NCBI GenBank assembly: GCA_029976025.1
Contig: JARKNX010000162.1
Location: forward strand, 1-64,000
Origin: Aggregatilineales bacterium
GTDB taxonomy: Bacteria > Chloroflexota > Anaerolineae > Aggregatilineales > Ch27
Direction of reading: 5' to 3'
Length of the DNA stretch: 64,000 nucleotides
A program made the translations under genes and the position numbers. The notes under the pieces are model-generated. The model was not told the DNA's origin. It saw nothing but the letters and a program-made list of their open reading frames with translations, and did not search any database. Below, piece by piece: positions 44,148-53,731 of the stretch; positions within the stretch are counted from its first letter, which is position 1; each line of letters opens with the position of its first letter.

Positions 44148-45869
44148 TTACCCCTGCTGAGCCTTCTGAATCTTGGCCCATTCGTCGCGCAGCGTGACCG
44201 TCCGGTTGAAGACAAGCCGCCCGGCGTCAGAATCGGGATCGACCACAAAGTACCCCAGCCGCTCAAACTGATACCGGGCGCCTGCTGCCGCGCCGGCCAG
44301 CCCCGGCTCAACACGACATGAAGTCAGAACCTCAAGCGAGCGCGGGTTGATCAGGGCGGTGAAGTCACGCCCTTCAGGATCATCATTGGGGTTAGACTGG
44401 GTGTAGAGATGATCATAGAGGCGCACTTCGGCCTCCACGGCGTGGGCCGCCGATACCCAGTGGAGGGTCGCCTTAACTTTGCGCCCGTCGGCAGCGTCGC
44501 CGCCGCGGGTGGCGGGATCGTAGGTGCACTGCACCTCGACGATATTGCCCTGTTCGTCCTTGACCACGCCGACGCACTTGATAAAGTAGGCGTAGCGCAG
44601 CCGTACCTCGCGCCCCGGCGCCAGCCGGTAGAACTTATCCGGAGGGTCCTCCATAAAGTCGTCCTGCTCGATATACAGCTCCCGCGAGAACGGCACTTTG
44701 CGCGTCCCGGCGGCCGGGTCTTCCGGGTTGTTGACAGCCTCAAACTCTTCCACCTGGCCCTCAGGATAATTGAGCAGCACTACACGCAAGGGACGCAGGA
44801 CACCCATCACGCGCGGGGCACGTCTGTTCAAATCCTGACGGACACAGTATTCCAGCATCGCGATCTCAACGGTGCTGTTGCTCTTGGCCACACCGGTCAT
44901 CTCGACAAAAGCCCGGATTGCCTCCGGAGGATACCCCCGTCGTCGCAGGCCTGAGAGCGTCGGCATGCGTGGATCATCCCAGCCGCGGACATACCCTTCC
45001 TGCACCAGCCGGATCAGCCTGCGCTTGCTCATCACGGTATAGGTGAGATTCAGCCGGGCGAACTCAATCTGACGCGGGTGGTAGATGCCCAGTTGTTCGA
45101 TCAGCCAGTCATACAGCGGGCGATGATCTTCAAATTCCAGCGTGCAGATGGAGTGCGTGATGCCTTCGATCGAGTCCGACTGCCCATGTGCAAAGTCGTA
45201 CATCGGGTAAATACACCAGGCGTTGCCGGTGCGCGGGTGCTCTGCGTGCAGGATACGATACAGAACCGGGTCGCGCATATTCAGGTTGGGCGATGCCATG
45301 TCAATCTTGGCCCGCAAGACACAGGTGCCGTCAGGCAGTTCGCCAGCCCGCATCTGCTCAAACAGAGCCAGATTTTCTTCCACAGAGCGATTGCGATAGG
45401 GGCTTTCGCGGCCCGGCTCGGTCAGTGTGCCGCGATACTCGCGCATAGCCTCGGCTGACAGGTGATCGACATAGGCTTTTCCGGCTTTGATAAGCTGCAC
45501 CGCCCACTGGTAGAGCTGCTCAAAATAGTCAGAGGCATAATAGAGCCGATCCTGCCAGTCGAAGCCCAGCCAGCGTACATCCTGAATGATGGCGTCGATA
45601 TACTCCTGCTCCTCCTTGATCGGATTGGTGTCATCGAAGCGCAGGTTGTACTTGCCGCCGTAATCTTCCGCCAGGCCGAAGTTCAGGCAGATAGACTTGG
45701 CGTGGCCGATATGCAGGTAGCCGTTAGGCTCCGGGGGGAATCGGGTGTGGACGCGCCCGTTGTAACGGCCCGTCCGGTTATCTTCATCAATAATCTCCCG
45801 GATGAAGTTGGAGGGAGCAGCCGGCGTATTCGGGCCTGTATCCTGCCGGGCCGGTTCCTTATTCTCCAT
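44148..45869 (-). CDS. glnS: Glutaminyl-tRNA synthetase
   Basis: 573 residues, class I synthetase charging tRNA-Gln directly. HIGH-type motif [16 protein letters not shown] and KMSKS-type VMSKRRL are present, with two C-terminal beta-barrel anticodon-binding domains typical of GlnRS. GlnRS is uneven in bacteria (many use GatCAB), so its presence is informative. ATG 45869 has AGGAAGGA ahead. The upstream gene on the same strand is tRNA-Gln, with a terminator between, so glnS may be read through from gltX or have its own promoter. Confidence 0.95.
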   Translation of the reverse strand: MENKEPARQDTGPNTPAAPSNFIREIIDEDNRTGRYNGRVHTRFPPEPNGYLHIGHAKSICLNFGLAEDYGGKYNLRFDDTNPIKEEQEYIDAIIQDVRWLGFDWQDRLYYASDYFEQLYQWAVQLIKAGKAYVDHLSAEAMREYRGTLTEPGRESPYRNRSVEENLALFEQMRAGELPDGTCVLRAKIDMASPNLNMRDPVLYRILHAEHPRTGNAWCIYPMYDFAHGQSDSIEGITHSICTLEFEDHRPLYDWLIEQLGIYHPRQIEFARLNLTYTVMSKRRLIRLVQEGYVRGWDDPRMPTLSGLRRRGYPPEAIRAFVEMTGVAKSNSTVEIAMLEYCVRQDLNRRAPRVMGVLRPLRVVLLNYPEGQVEEFEAVNNPEDPAAGTRKVPFSRELYIEQDDFMEDPPDKFYRLAPGREVRLRYAYFIKCVGVVKDEQGNIVEVQCTYDPATRGGDAADGRKVKATLHWVSAAHAVEAEVRLYDHLYTQSNPNDDPEGRDFTALINPRSLEVLTSCRVEPGLAGAAAGARYQFERLGYFVVDPDSDAGRLVFNRTVTLRDEWAKIQKAQQG

Positions 45870-45904
45870 ACACACAGTCCTTCCTGTTGCACCTGTCGTG
45901 GCAC

Positions 45905-45944
45905 GTTCAAAAGAAAATGCCCGTAGCATCCGGATGCTACGGGC
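45905..45944 (-). terminator. Palindromic terminator between tRNA-Gln and glnS
   Basis: A perfect 26 nt palindrome (45919-45944) with 13 nt arms around GCCCGTAGCATCC, followed on the minus strand by ATTTTCTTTTG. It lies 4 nt after the tRNA-Gln 3' end and ~50 nt before glnS, so it can end the gltX/tRNA transcript and limit glnS. Confidence 0.88.
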
Positions 45945-45948
45945 GTTG

Positions 45949-46020
45949 CTGGGGGACCTGGACTCGAACCAAGACTAACTGGGCCAGAACCAGTCGTTCT
46001 GCCGATTAAACTATCCCCCA
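45949..46020 (-). tRNA. tRNA-Gln (anticodon CUG)
   Basis: On the minus strand the acceptor TGGGGGA pairs with TCCCCCA (U1-A72 pair, typical of tRNA-Gln), D-arm GTTT/GAAC, anticodon stem ACTGG/CCAGT with loop TTCTGGC (anticodon CTG) and T-arm CTTGG-TTCGAGT-CCAGG. Discriminator G45949; the next bases are CAA, so CCA is not encoded. It lies 35 nt after gltX and upstream of glnS on the same strand. Confidence 0.94.
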
Positions 46021-46055
46021 AGGACGCGCTTATTGTAGCGATCCTGCCCCGGATG

Positions 46056-47543
46056 TCAAGACTCAACCTGCGGCTTGCTCAGCGTTTGTTGAGCAGCCTG
46101 CAGCCGCTTGAGCGTGGTCTGCCGCCCCAGTATCGCCATCGTCTCAAACAGCGGGGGGGCGACCGTCTGACCAGTCAACGCCACCCGCAGCACACCGAAT
46201 AACTGCTTTGTCTTCAGCCCCAGCGCCTCCGCCAGTGAGCGCAGCGCCTCTTCCAGGCTTTGCGTCTCAAATTCAGGCAGATTTTCCAGCGTCTCCACGG
46301 TGGCAACCAGCGCTCTGTCGGTCATCTCAGCGGTCATGTTATCCTGAATCAACGTTTCGGGAGTGACAGGGACCACCTCCATGAAGAAGAAGCCCGCCCT
46401 GGCTACCACGTCCTCGTAGCACTGAACACGAGTTTGAATGAGCGGCGCGATATGCTGCAGCATCTCTTCGTCAAGGTCCTGGTAGCCGGCTCCTTCCAGC
46501 GCTGTCCGCAGGTAAGAAACCATCTCCTCCAAAGATTTCTGTCGGAGGTAAACGCCATTGAGCCACCCCAGCTTCTCCATCGGGAAGCGCCCGCCCGCCG
46601 GATTTATCCGACTCAGGTCGAAGCGCTCCGCTGACTCGGTTATGGTGAAGATTTCGCGATCATCGCCGAAACTCCAGCCTATATTGGTCAGAAAATTGAT
46701 AAGCGCCTCCGGCAGGTACCCTGCCTGGCGGAATTCATGGAGCAGGACAAGCACCTTACGCCCATCCTGAGTGAAGCTGACCGTCCGCTTGCTCAGCTTC
46801 CCTTTGCCGTTAGGGTTCAGAATAACGGGCAGGTGGGCGATGATGGGCATCTCCCAGCCAAAGGCATCATACAACTGCTTGTGCACCGGCGCGGTTGGAA
46901 TCCACTCTTCACCTCGCAGGATATGAGAGATCTCCATGAAGTGATCATCCACGACATTCGCCAGGTGGTATGTCGGGAATCCATCGGCCTTCATCAGGAC
47001 AAGATCGGTCAGCCCGCTGTTCTCAACCGTGATATCGCCCCGAATCACATCATGGACAGTTGTTGTGCCTTCCAGCGGCATCTTAAAACGAATAACATAG
47101 GACTCGCCGTCAGCCTGCTTCCTGGCATGATCCTCCGCCGTCAGGTATCGGCAATGCCGATCGTATCCCTGCGTATCCTGGCTATCCGACAGACTCTTCA
47201 GGCGCTCACGCGTGCAATAACAACGATAAGCCCTGTCCTGGTCCACGAGCCAGTTCGCCCATTCGCGGTACAGTTCCGTCCGGGCCGATTGTATATAAGG
47301 GCCGTATTCTCCCCCGACTTCCGGCCCCTCGTCCCAATCCAGACCAAGCCAGCGCAACCCATCTATAATCTGTTCCAGAGAACCCTGAACAAAACGGTTC
47401 TGATCTGTGTCTTCGATACGCAGGATGAACCGGCCACCATAATGGCGGGCGAACAACCAGTTGAACAGCGCTGTGCGGGCTGATCCGATATGGATGGAGC
47501 CAGTCGGGCTGGGGGCGAAACGGACACGTACAGGATGATCCAC
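46056..47543 (-). CDS. gltX: Glutamyl-tRNA synthetase
   Basis: 495 residues, class I. Motifs: VRVRFAPSPTGSIHIGSART, the zinc-binding area CYCTRERL with DRHCRY, and KLSKR (KMSKS form). Full length for bacterial GluRS. The start is GTG at 47543 with GAGGAG 7 nt ahead; the longer frame reaching 47639 crosses the promoter and is not used. tRNA-Gln and glnS follow. Since GlnRS is encoded next door, this GluRS is probably of the discriminating type, but that is inference. Confidence 0.96.
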   Translation of the reverse strand: MDHPVRVRFAPSPTGSIHIGSARTALFNWLFARHYGGRFILRIEDTDQNRFVQGSLEQIIDGLRWLGLDWDEGPEVGGEYGPYIQSARTELYREWANWLVDQDRAYRCYCTRERLKSLSDSQDTQGYDRHCRYLTAEDHARKQADGESYVIRFKMPLEGTTTVHDVIRGDITVENSGLTDLVLMKADGFPTYHLANVVDDHFMEISHILRGEEWIPTAPVHKQLYDAFGWEMPIIAHLPVILNPNGKGKLSKRTVSFTQDGRKVLVLLHEFRQAGYLPEALINFLTNIGWSFGDDREIFTITESAERFDLSRINPAGGRFPMEKLGWLNGVYLRQKSLEEMVSYLRTALEGAGYQDLDEEMLQHIAPLIQTRVQCYEDVVARAGFFFMEVVPVTPETLIQDNMTAEMTDRALVATVETLENLPEFETQSLEEALRSLAEALGLKTKQLFGVLRVALTGQTVAPPLFETMAILGRQTTLKRLQAAQQTLSKPQVES

Positions 47544-47579
47544 TACAATACTCCTCGGTTTCTGCCAGTTATGTGGCCC

Positions 47580-47608
47580 ATTATACAGTCCGCCTTCGCG
47601 GCTGTCAT
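47580..47608 (-). promoter_or_regulatory. Promoter of gltX
   Basis: On the minus strand ATGACA (47603-47608), 17 nt spacer, consensus TATAAT (47580-47585). Start near 47573, giving a ~30 nt leader before the GTG. Confidence 0.72.
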
Positions 47609-47662
47609 GAGTAACTTGCAAACACACTCCCCGGGGCAAACTCTGTCAAAAGGCCGCCAGAC

Positions 47663-48763
47663 CTAACGCACCTGGCGGCGCACCACTACGCTTTCAACCA
47701 GTCCGATGCCCAGCAGCAGCGTCAGGAGGGAGCTGCCGCCAGAGCTGATAAAGGGCAGCGTCAGGCCGGTGACGGGCAGCAGATTGAGATTCATGCCGAT
47801 AGAAACGAATGTCTGAAAGAATATCAGAGTCGCCACTCCGTAACAGATCAGGCTGCCCAACGGATCGATAGCCAGACGCGCCGCCCTGAAAATGCGCCAC
47901 AGCACCACCCCGATCAGCGCCAGAGCCAGCACCGCCCCGGCGAATCCCAGCTCCTCAGCGATCACGCTGAAGATGAAGTCCGTATGCCGCACGCGCAAAA
48001 AGCGGAGCTGCGTCTGCGATCCCTGCGCATAACCCGCCCCCAGCAGTCCCCCCGAGCCAATTGCGATTTTGGCCTGTTCGATATTGTACTGCCCGTCTGG
48101 ATCAGCCTCAGGGTTGATGAAGTTCACGATACGCTGCTGTTGGTACGGCTCCATATTCACCCAGACAATGGGTAGCAAAATCATGATTACGATCAGGAAT
48201 ATCGCCAGGTGCTTCAGGCGCAGGCCCGCTCCCCAGATCATGCCAGCCCAGGTAGTCATGATCACAATGGTGACTCCCAGCGACGGCTGCAGGAACACCA
48301 GCAGAGCCGGCACGCCAATATATATCAGGGATAACAGAACGATTTTGATCTCGCCGAGGCGTTGATAGTGATTGGCCAGGTGCTGCGCCAGCGCGATCAC
48401 CAGCAGCACCTTGCTGATTTCCGACGGCTGAATGGCGATACCCACGTTCAGCCAGCGCTGCGCGCCCGCCGCCCCTACCAACCCAAAGAACGTCACCAGC
48501 CCCAGAAAACCAATGACGAACGTATAAATCCAGTTATGCAGCGCCCCCAGCAGCCGGTAATCGATCATCGTCACGGCCAGGAGCACAATCAAGCCGGCGA
48601 CGGCATACTGAATCTGGCGGGGGACGCGGTTGATGATATCGGGGTCAATCGCGCCCAGAGTTGCGCTGCGGATCATCAGCACGCCGTAGATGATCAGAAG
48701 CACTACCGCCCCGAGCAGGACAAAATCAAATCGATACCAGATACTAAAGTTCGCCCGCTGCAT
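47663..48763 (-). CDS. rodA: Rod-shape peptidoglycan polymerase RodA (SEDS family)
   Basis: 366 residues, ten spans, SEDS family. RodA polymerises lipid II glycan strands with PBP2 during elongation. Conserved segments: AQRWLNVGIAIQPSEISKV, the large outer loop with QGSQTQLRFLRVRHTDFIFS, and LPVTGLTLPFISSGGSS near the C-terminus. It is the last gene of the mre-mrdA-min run, 174 nt after minE; that gap holds no gene I can support. RodA is preferred over FtsW because of the neighbouring mre and PBP2 genes. Confidence 0.93.
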   Translation of the reverse strand: MQRANFSIWYRFDFVLLGAVVLLIIYGVLMIRSATLGAIDPDIINRVPRQIQYAVAGLIVLLAVTMIDYRLLGALHNWIYTFVIGFLGLVTFFGLVGAAGAQRWLNVGIAIQPSEISKVLLVIALAQHLANHYQRLGEIKIVLLSLIYIGVPALLVFLQPSLGVTIVIMTTWAGMIWGAGLRLKHLAIFLIVIMILLPIVWVNMEPYQQQRIVNFINPEADPDGQYNIEQAKIAIGSGGLLGAGYAQGSQTQLRFLRVRHTDFIFSVIAEELGFAGAVLALALIGVVLWRIFRAARLAIDPLGSLICYGVATLIFFQTFVSIGMNLNLLPVTGLTLPFISSGGSSLLTLLLGIGLVESVVVRRQVR

Positions 48764-48937
48764 CTCCGCTTGCCCTGGCCGCCCGCGCTCCCATTAAACC
48801 CGCATCAAACAAAAGGAGCCGCGCCATCCGACGCCGCCCCTCGGTTCGCCAGAATACCTGACATCCCCTGACATGGCACAGGATAAGTGTGCCGCAATCA
48901 TGGCCGGAAATCAAGGTGCGCCGGAGCGGCGCCCTCG

Positions 48938-49198
48938 CTACTCATCCGCCTTTAAGGGAATATCGGCCACCAGCCAGCTATTCCGCTTCCGTTGCTCCAC
49001 GGTAATCGCCACATTGCTCCGATCAAAATGCACATACTTGGAGATCACATCCAGAATCTCTTCTTCCATTTCCTTCAACTTGTCCGGAGCAAGGTCCAGT
49101 CGGTCGTGGACGAGCACGAGCTGCAGCCGCTCTTTGGCGATCTGTGCGGAACTCGGCGGTGTGTTGCGCCCCATCAGACGATCGATCAGATGTTGCAT
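48938..49198 (-). CDS. minE: Cell division topological specificity factor MinE
   Basis: 86 residues. The N-terminal anti-MinCD part has SAQIAKERLQLVLVHDR, the typical switch region, followed by KLKEMEEEILDVISKYV of the dimerisation domain. MinE drives MinD oscillation and confines MinC to the poles. It lies 15 nt after minD. Confidence 0.94.
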   Translation of the reverse strand: MQHLIDRLMGRNTPPSSAQIAKERLQLVLVHDRLDLAPDKLKEMEEEILDVISKYVHFDRSNVAITVEQRKRNSWLVADIPLKADE

Positions 49199-49213
49199 AC
49201 GTCTACTCCTCGG

Positions 49214-50026
49214 CTAGCTTGCGCTATTGGTGGTGCCGAATAACAGCCTGACCAGCCGCTGGACAAATCCTTCGGATTGATCCAGCGACATGAACGGCAC
49301 TTCTTCGCCGTTCAGGCGCCGGGCGATATTACGGAAAGCCTGTCCTGCTTTGGAATTCGAGTTCCCCGCTGCCGGCTCGCCCCGGTTAGAGGAAGTCAGC
49401 ACTTCGTCATCCTCCGGCACAACGCCGATGAGGCTGATAGCGAGGATGTCCACCACATCATCCATCGAAAGCATCTCCCCGCGCCTGATCATGTCCATCT
49501 TGACCCGGTTCACAATCAGCTTGCCGGGGCCTTTCTCCTCCGCTTCCAGCAGGCCAATAATCCGGTCGGCGTCGCGCACCGAGGAAACCTCCGGGTTAGC
49601 CACAATCAGGACCTCGTCGGACGGTGCAACTGCGTTGCGGAACCCCCGCTCAATACCCGCCGGAGAATCGATCAGGATAAAGTCATATTCTTCGCGCAGC
49701 TTGGCCGTAATATCGAGCATGTCAGACGGGCTAACTGCTGTCTTATCACGCGTCTGGGCGGCTGGAATCAGGTATAGCTCGGAATACGCCTTGTGCTTGA
49801 TCATGGCCTGGCGCAGCTTGCAGCGGCCTTCCACCACATCCACAATGTCATAGACAATGCGGTTTTCCAACCCCAGAATAACATCCAGATTGCGCAAGCC
49901 GATATCCGCATCAATGGCGACAACCTTTTTGCCCATCGCCGCCAGCGCGACGCAAATATTAGCTGTAACGGTTGTCTTGCCCACCCCGCCCTTGCCAGAA
50001 GTAACGGTGATCACCCGTGCACCCAT
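49214..50026 (-). CDS. minD: Septum site-determining ATPase MinD
   Basis: 270 residues. Deviant Walker A SGKGGVGKTT near the N-terminus, VVAIDADIGLRNLDVILGLE, Walker B region YDFILIDSPAGIERGFRNA, and a C-terminal amphipathic membrane-targeting helix ending QRLVRLLFG. Membrane-bound ATPase that recruits MinC. Encoded 29 nt after minC and 15 nt before minE. Confidence 0.96.
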   Translation of the reverse strand: MGARVITVTSGKGGVGKTTVTANICVALAAMGKKVVAIDADIGLRNLDVILGLENRIVYDIVDVVEGRCKLRQAMIKHKAYSELYLIPAAQTRDKTAVSPSDMLDITAKLREEYDFILIDSPAGIERGFRNAVAPSDEVLIVANPEVSSVRDADRIIGLLEAEEKGPGKLIVNRVKMDMIRRGEMLSMDDVVDILAISLIGVVPEDDEVLTSSNRGEPAAGNSNSKAGQAFRNIARRLNGEEVPFMSLDQSEGFVQRLVRLLFGTTNSAS

Positions 50027-50055
50027 ATGATCATCAGTCCTTTTTGCTATAAAGG

Positions 50056-50811
50056 TCAGTCCCAGGCCTCGACCACAATGCGATTATCGCGCACCCTGGC
50101 GACCTCGGGCCTGGGAACCCGGCTCTTTTCCTTGGGCGACGTGGCAATGTGTCCGGCGATGCGCAGTTGCATTGGCATCATATCCAGCGCGCAGACAGTC
50201 ACCCCTTCATCCCCATGCACTCCGGCATGAACCATGCCGCGCAACCGTCCCCAGATAATAACATCTCCGCCGGCAAAAATCTGCGCGCCGGGATTAACAT
50301 CTCCGATCACCACAACATGCCCCTCGCTGCGCACTGTCCGCCCGCTACGCAGGGTCCGCTTGACCAGCACGCCGGCAGTCCCGATCTCCTCTGGCTCAAC
50401 AAGGGGCAACGCTTTTTCATCTTCATCGGTCCGCAGCAAAGTCGCCGGCACAGCCCCGCTCGATTCAGCCGGCGCGGCGACCAGACCCCTGTCTGCTGCT
50501 TCGACATTTTGCAGCGAAGTCTGCAGCTCCAGCTTTCGCGCCGTGCTGAGGGTGGTCATGCTCTCGCTCAGGACCGCCCACAGGATCACGCCGCGGTCGC
50601 TCAGCATATGCTGCAGGGTGCCGAGCTCCTGCCGGCGAAGCGAGCGCTCTCCAACATCAAGGGCCAGCCGCGCCCCTCGAAAGAAATCGCGCTGCTTGTC
50701 GATCAAGTTCACAAACTGCTTGACCAGCGCCTTCCAGTCCTCTGTCGGCGACAGTCGCACCAGCAGCCCTTCGCGTACGCCTTTGATCTCCAGCGATTTA
50801 TTCCCAGGCAT
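50056..50811 (-). CDS. minC: Septum site-determining protein MinC
   Basis: 251 residues. The N-terminal part (SLEIKGVREGLLVRLS) is the FtsZ-inhibiting domain; the C-terminal beta-helix domain has RTLRSGRTVRSEGHVVVIGD, VNPGAQIFAGGDVIIWGRLR and GMVHAGVHGD, the MinD-binding MinC fold. It inhibits FtsZ polymerisation away from midcell. ATG 50811 has GGGCGAG ahead; an in-frame ATG at 50844 has less support. Confidence 0.93.
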   Translation of the reverse strand: MPGNKSLEIKGVREGLLVRLSPTEDWKALVKQFVNLIDKQRDFFRGARLALDVGERSLRRQELGTLQHMLSDRGVILWAVLSESMTTLSTARKLELQTSLQNVEAADRGLVAAPAESSGAVPATLLRTDEDEKALPLVEPEEIGTAGVLVKRTLRSGRTVRSEGHVVVIGDVNPGAQIFAGGDVIIWGRLRGMVHAGVHGDEGVTVCALDMMPMQLRIAGHIATSPKEKSRVPRPEVARVRDNRIVVEAWD

Positions 50812-50903
50812 AGCTCGCCCGTATACCCACCCGGTTCTCAGCAACCGGGAGATTCATACCGCACAGAGCACACGCTTAACTATACTCAGTTTTCGCTATA
50901 CCG

Positions 50904-53159
50904 CTATCGCAGGGCGGCTGTTGTAAGTTGCCCCCGCTCCCCCTGGAGGCGGAAGTATGCCTCCATTGTCTCACGGACCACCGGGAGCGCCACCAGCGAT
51001 CCTTCGCCGCCGTTGTACACAAAGGCAATGACGATAATTTCCGGATTCTCATAAGGGGCATAGCCCGTATACCAAGCATGTGCCGGCCAGTTTCCGGGGA
51101 CACACAGGCCAAGCGGGCGGGCAATATCGTCGCAGTACTCCGCCGTGCCCGTCTTGCCCGCCACCTCTGCATAGGATATAGCCGCGTTTTTGGCTGTGCC
51201 CTCCAATACCGCCAGGCGCATGCCTTCCTGTACAACCCGGATAGTCCCCGGGCTGATAAAAGGAGGCAGGTAATCCGGATCAAAGCGCGTCCGGTCGCAA
51301 ACGCGGCCGTTAAACACGTAATTGCGCGGCACATTAACTGTATAGGGGATCTCCTCCCCGTTCCAGTCCAGGACAGCCCGGTACTCCGTCGGGTTACAAC
51401 GTTCCGAATCGTAGAATTCGCTGTCCGGTTCGCAGGTGCAGACCAGGCTGTTTTGCCCCTTCATGATCATATCCTCGATCATGAAGAGGACAGCCGGCTC
51501 CCCGGCGGCAGGCCTGAGGAGAGTGCGGTTGATGTGGGGGGTGAAGCCCTCCACAACGTTCCCTTCGCCATCCAGAAAGTTACGAACAATCGTGGGCTGG
51601 TAGACCGTCCCTCCATTGGCGACTGCCGCTACCGCTGAGATCAACTGGAGCGGCGTCACGGTCACATACCCCTGGCCAAAGGCGGCGTTGTAAGTGTCCC
51701 CGGTTGACCAGTTCTCCCCATAGGTGCGGCGCTTCCAGTCGCGGTCAGGCATCCGGCCTGCCGCCTCGCCGGGCAGCTCAACACCCAGTTCCGAGCCAAT
51801 GCCAAATGCCGTGGCGTACCGGAAGAGATCGTCAATGCCCAGCCCGCCAGGGCGCAGCACCTCCGGCGAAACCTCAGGATTGCCGCCACCTACCTGATAG
51901 AAGTACACGTCGCAGCTCTGGGCAATCGCCCCCCGCATACCCAGTTGGCCGTGCCCTGAGCGCAGCCAGCACACAAACGTCTGTGAAGCCGCTGGATCGT
52001 TGGGAGCGTACCGGTTCGGCAGGACAAGGTGGCCCGGATCGTTCAGAAGGGCATCAGGGGCGATCACGCCCTCTTCCAGCACGCCGGCTGCAGTAATTAT
52101 CTTCCACACTGACCCGGCCGGATAAAGCGACTGTATCGCATGGTTGATCAGCGGCAGGAGCGGATCGGCTTCCAGCCCGAGATAGTAGTTGCCGTCAATG
52201 CTGCGAGCGAAACGCTGGTCGTCATAAGTCGGCCAGCTTACCATCGCCAGCACTTCCCCGGTCCGCGGATTCATGACAATAACCACGCCGGACTGAGTCA
52301 CAATTTTGCCCGCGCCAGCGTTGACCAGGTTAATACGGCGAATCAGGGCTTCCTGGGCAGCCTGCTGAAGCTCCAGGTCCAGAGTCAGCGTGACATTGCG
52401 GCCCGCAATCGGGTCTTCCTGCTGGACGACGCGCAGCGGCAGCCCGGCCACATCGACCTCTCGCAGCCGGGATCCGCGCCGTCCTGCCAGCTCGTCCTGC
52501 AAAAAGAATTCAACGCCAGCATAGCCAATACGGTCAAAAGCGGGGTTGTATCCCTGCTCAATTAACGCCTGAGCCTCCGCTTCGGGGATCGGGCCTAAAT
52601 AGCCGATTGCCTGCGAGGTGGACTCGCCCGCCGGGTACTCCCGCACGGAGGCTACTTCAATGCCAACGCCGGGGAGGAGTTCCTGCTCTTCCAGGATGCG
52701 CATCGCCGTCTGGCGCGGGATATCCTGCGCCACGACCACCGGGCGGTACGGCTCAATACCGGCCCCTTCCTGCACCATCCCCTCCAGGCTGCGCTCGTTA
52801 AAACGCCCGGCCGCATCGGCGGCGGCCCGGGTGGCGGGGACGTTGATCATAGCTGACAGCCGGTTATAGACTTCCAGCGCCGCTTCATCATCGCCCGGTA
52901 TACTCGCCGGAATGATGGTGACATTAAAGGCCGGCACGTTCAATGCCAGTTGCTGCCCGTAGCGGTCGTAGATCACGCCGCGTGAGGCGGCAATCGGTTG
53001 TAGCTGTAGCCGATTCTCCTCTGCCTGCAGCAGCCACTCTTCATGCTGCGTGAACTGGAGATCATAAAGGCGCATCACCAGCAGAAACAGCGAGAAAAAT
53101 ACAACCGCCTGAAACAGTGTGAGGCGCCACCCCTGAAACGGTAGAATACGCTTGTCCAT
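50904..53159 (-). CDS. mrdA: Penicillin-binding protein 2 (elongation transpeptidase)
   Basis: 751 residues, class B PBP. One span (residues 13-33) and a pedestal domain precede the transpeptidase domain: SVWK (350-353, nucleophile Ser350), SCD (415-417, the SxD form common in PBP2) and KTGT (669-672). Between motifs two and three an insert (~560-640) contains several Cys (574, 576, 588, 621) that may form disulfides outside the cell. PBP2 crosslinks wall made by RodA. It follows mreD by 35 nt and precedes minC by 92 nt. Confidence 0.94.
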   Translation of the reverse strand: MDKRILPFQGWRLTLFQAVVFFSLFLLVMRLYDLQFTQHEEWLLQAEENRLQLQPIAASRGVIYDRYGQQLALNVPAFNVTIIPASIPGDDEAALEVYNRLSAMINVPATRAAADAAGRFNERSLEGMVQEGAGIEPYRPVVVAQDIPRQTAMRILEEQELLPGVGIEVASVREYPAGESTSQAIGYLGPIPEAEAQALIEQGYNPAFDRIGYAGVEFFLQDELAGRRGSRLREVDVAGLPLRVVQQEDPIAGRNVTLTLDLELQQAAQEALIRRINLVNAGAGKIVTQSGVVIVMNPRTGEVLAMVSWPTYDDQRFARSIDGNYYLGLEADPLLPLINHAIQSLYPAGSVWKIITAAGVLEEGVIAPDALLNDPGHLVLPNRYAPNDPAASQTFVCWLRSGHGQLGMRGAIAQSCDVYFYQVGGGNPEVSPEVLRPGGLGIDDLFRYATAFGIGSELGVELPGEAAGRMPDRDWKRRTYGENWSTGDTYNAAFGQGYVTVTPLQLISAVAAVANGGTVYQPTIVRNFLDGEGNVVEGFTPHINRTLLRPAAGEPAVLFMIEDMIMKGQNSLVCTCEPDSEFYDSERCNPTEYRAVLDWNGEEIPYTVNVPRNYVFNGRVCDRTRFDPDYLPPFISPGTIRVVQEGMRLAVLEGTAKNAAISYAEVAGKTGTAEYCDDIARPLGLCVPGNWPAHAWYTGYAPYENPEIIVIAFVYNGGEGSLVALPVVRETMEAYFRLQGERGQLTTAALR

Positions 53160-53194
53160 CTTACATTACACTCCTGACTCTCAATCGAGTCAGT

Positions 53195-53698
53195 CTACAG
53201 GCCTTTCACCCGCCGGGATCGTTCCGAACGATAAAATAAACCGCTCAGGCGGTATACCGGCAGCATGACAACAGCATTGTAGATCATACTGGGCAGCGTG
53301 ACATACACCAGAAACTGGCCCGGCATCTGCGAGCGTCCGGTGAGCGCCAGCACCAGCAGAGTCACCCCGTGCAGGATCAGGGTCCCTGCGACAGCGGCCA
53401 CTGATGGAATCAACAGGCTGCGCGGGCCTTGCTGGTCGAAGATCAGGTGTACCGCCACCACCGCGCATACCAGCCCCAGCGATGTTGTCCCCAGAGGTAC
53501 GGCGGAGATCAGGTCCTGCAGAAGACCGCCAATAATAGCCCAGACAAGCCCGAAATTCAGGCCGCTTAGCAACGTGACCGCCAGCACAGGCAGCAGCAAC
53601 AGGTCGGGCATCCCGCCGGCAATCCTGATTTCCGGTATCACTGTGGCCTGCACAATGACGACAATCGCCAGGACCACAACGCCGAGATATCCAACCAT
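53195..53698 (-). CDS. mreD: Rod shape-determining protein MreD
   Basis: 167 residues with five or so spans (LGVVVLAIVVIVQATVIPEI at the N-terminus; LVWAIIGGLLQDLISAVPLG is the conserved MreD segment). It couples MreC to the elongasome in the membrane. It lies 33 nt after mreC and 35 nt before mrdA. Confidence 0.9.
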   Translation of the reverse strand: MVGYLGVVVLAIVVIVQATVIPEIRIAGGMPDLLLLPVLAVTLLSGLNFGLVWAIIGGLLQDLISAVPLGTTSLGLVCAVVAVHLIFDQQGPRSLLIPSVAAVAGTLILHGVTLLVLALTGRSQMPGQFLVYVTLPSMIYNAVVMLPVYRLSGLFYRSERSRRVKGL

Positions 53699-53731
53699 CT
53701 CTGAAGGGACTCCTGTCCGGGCCTGGGCCGA

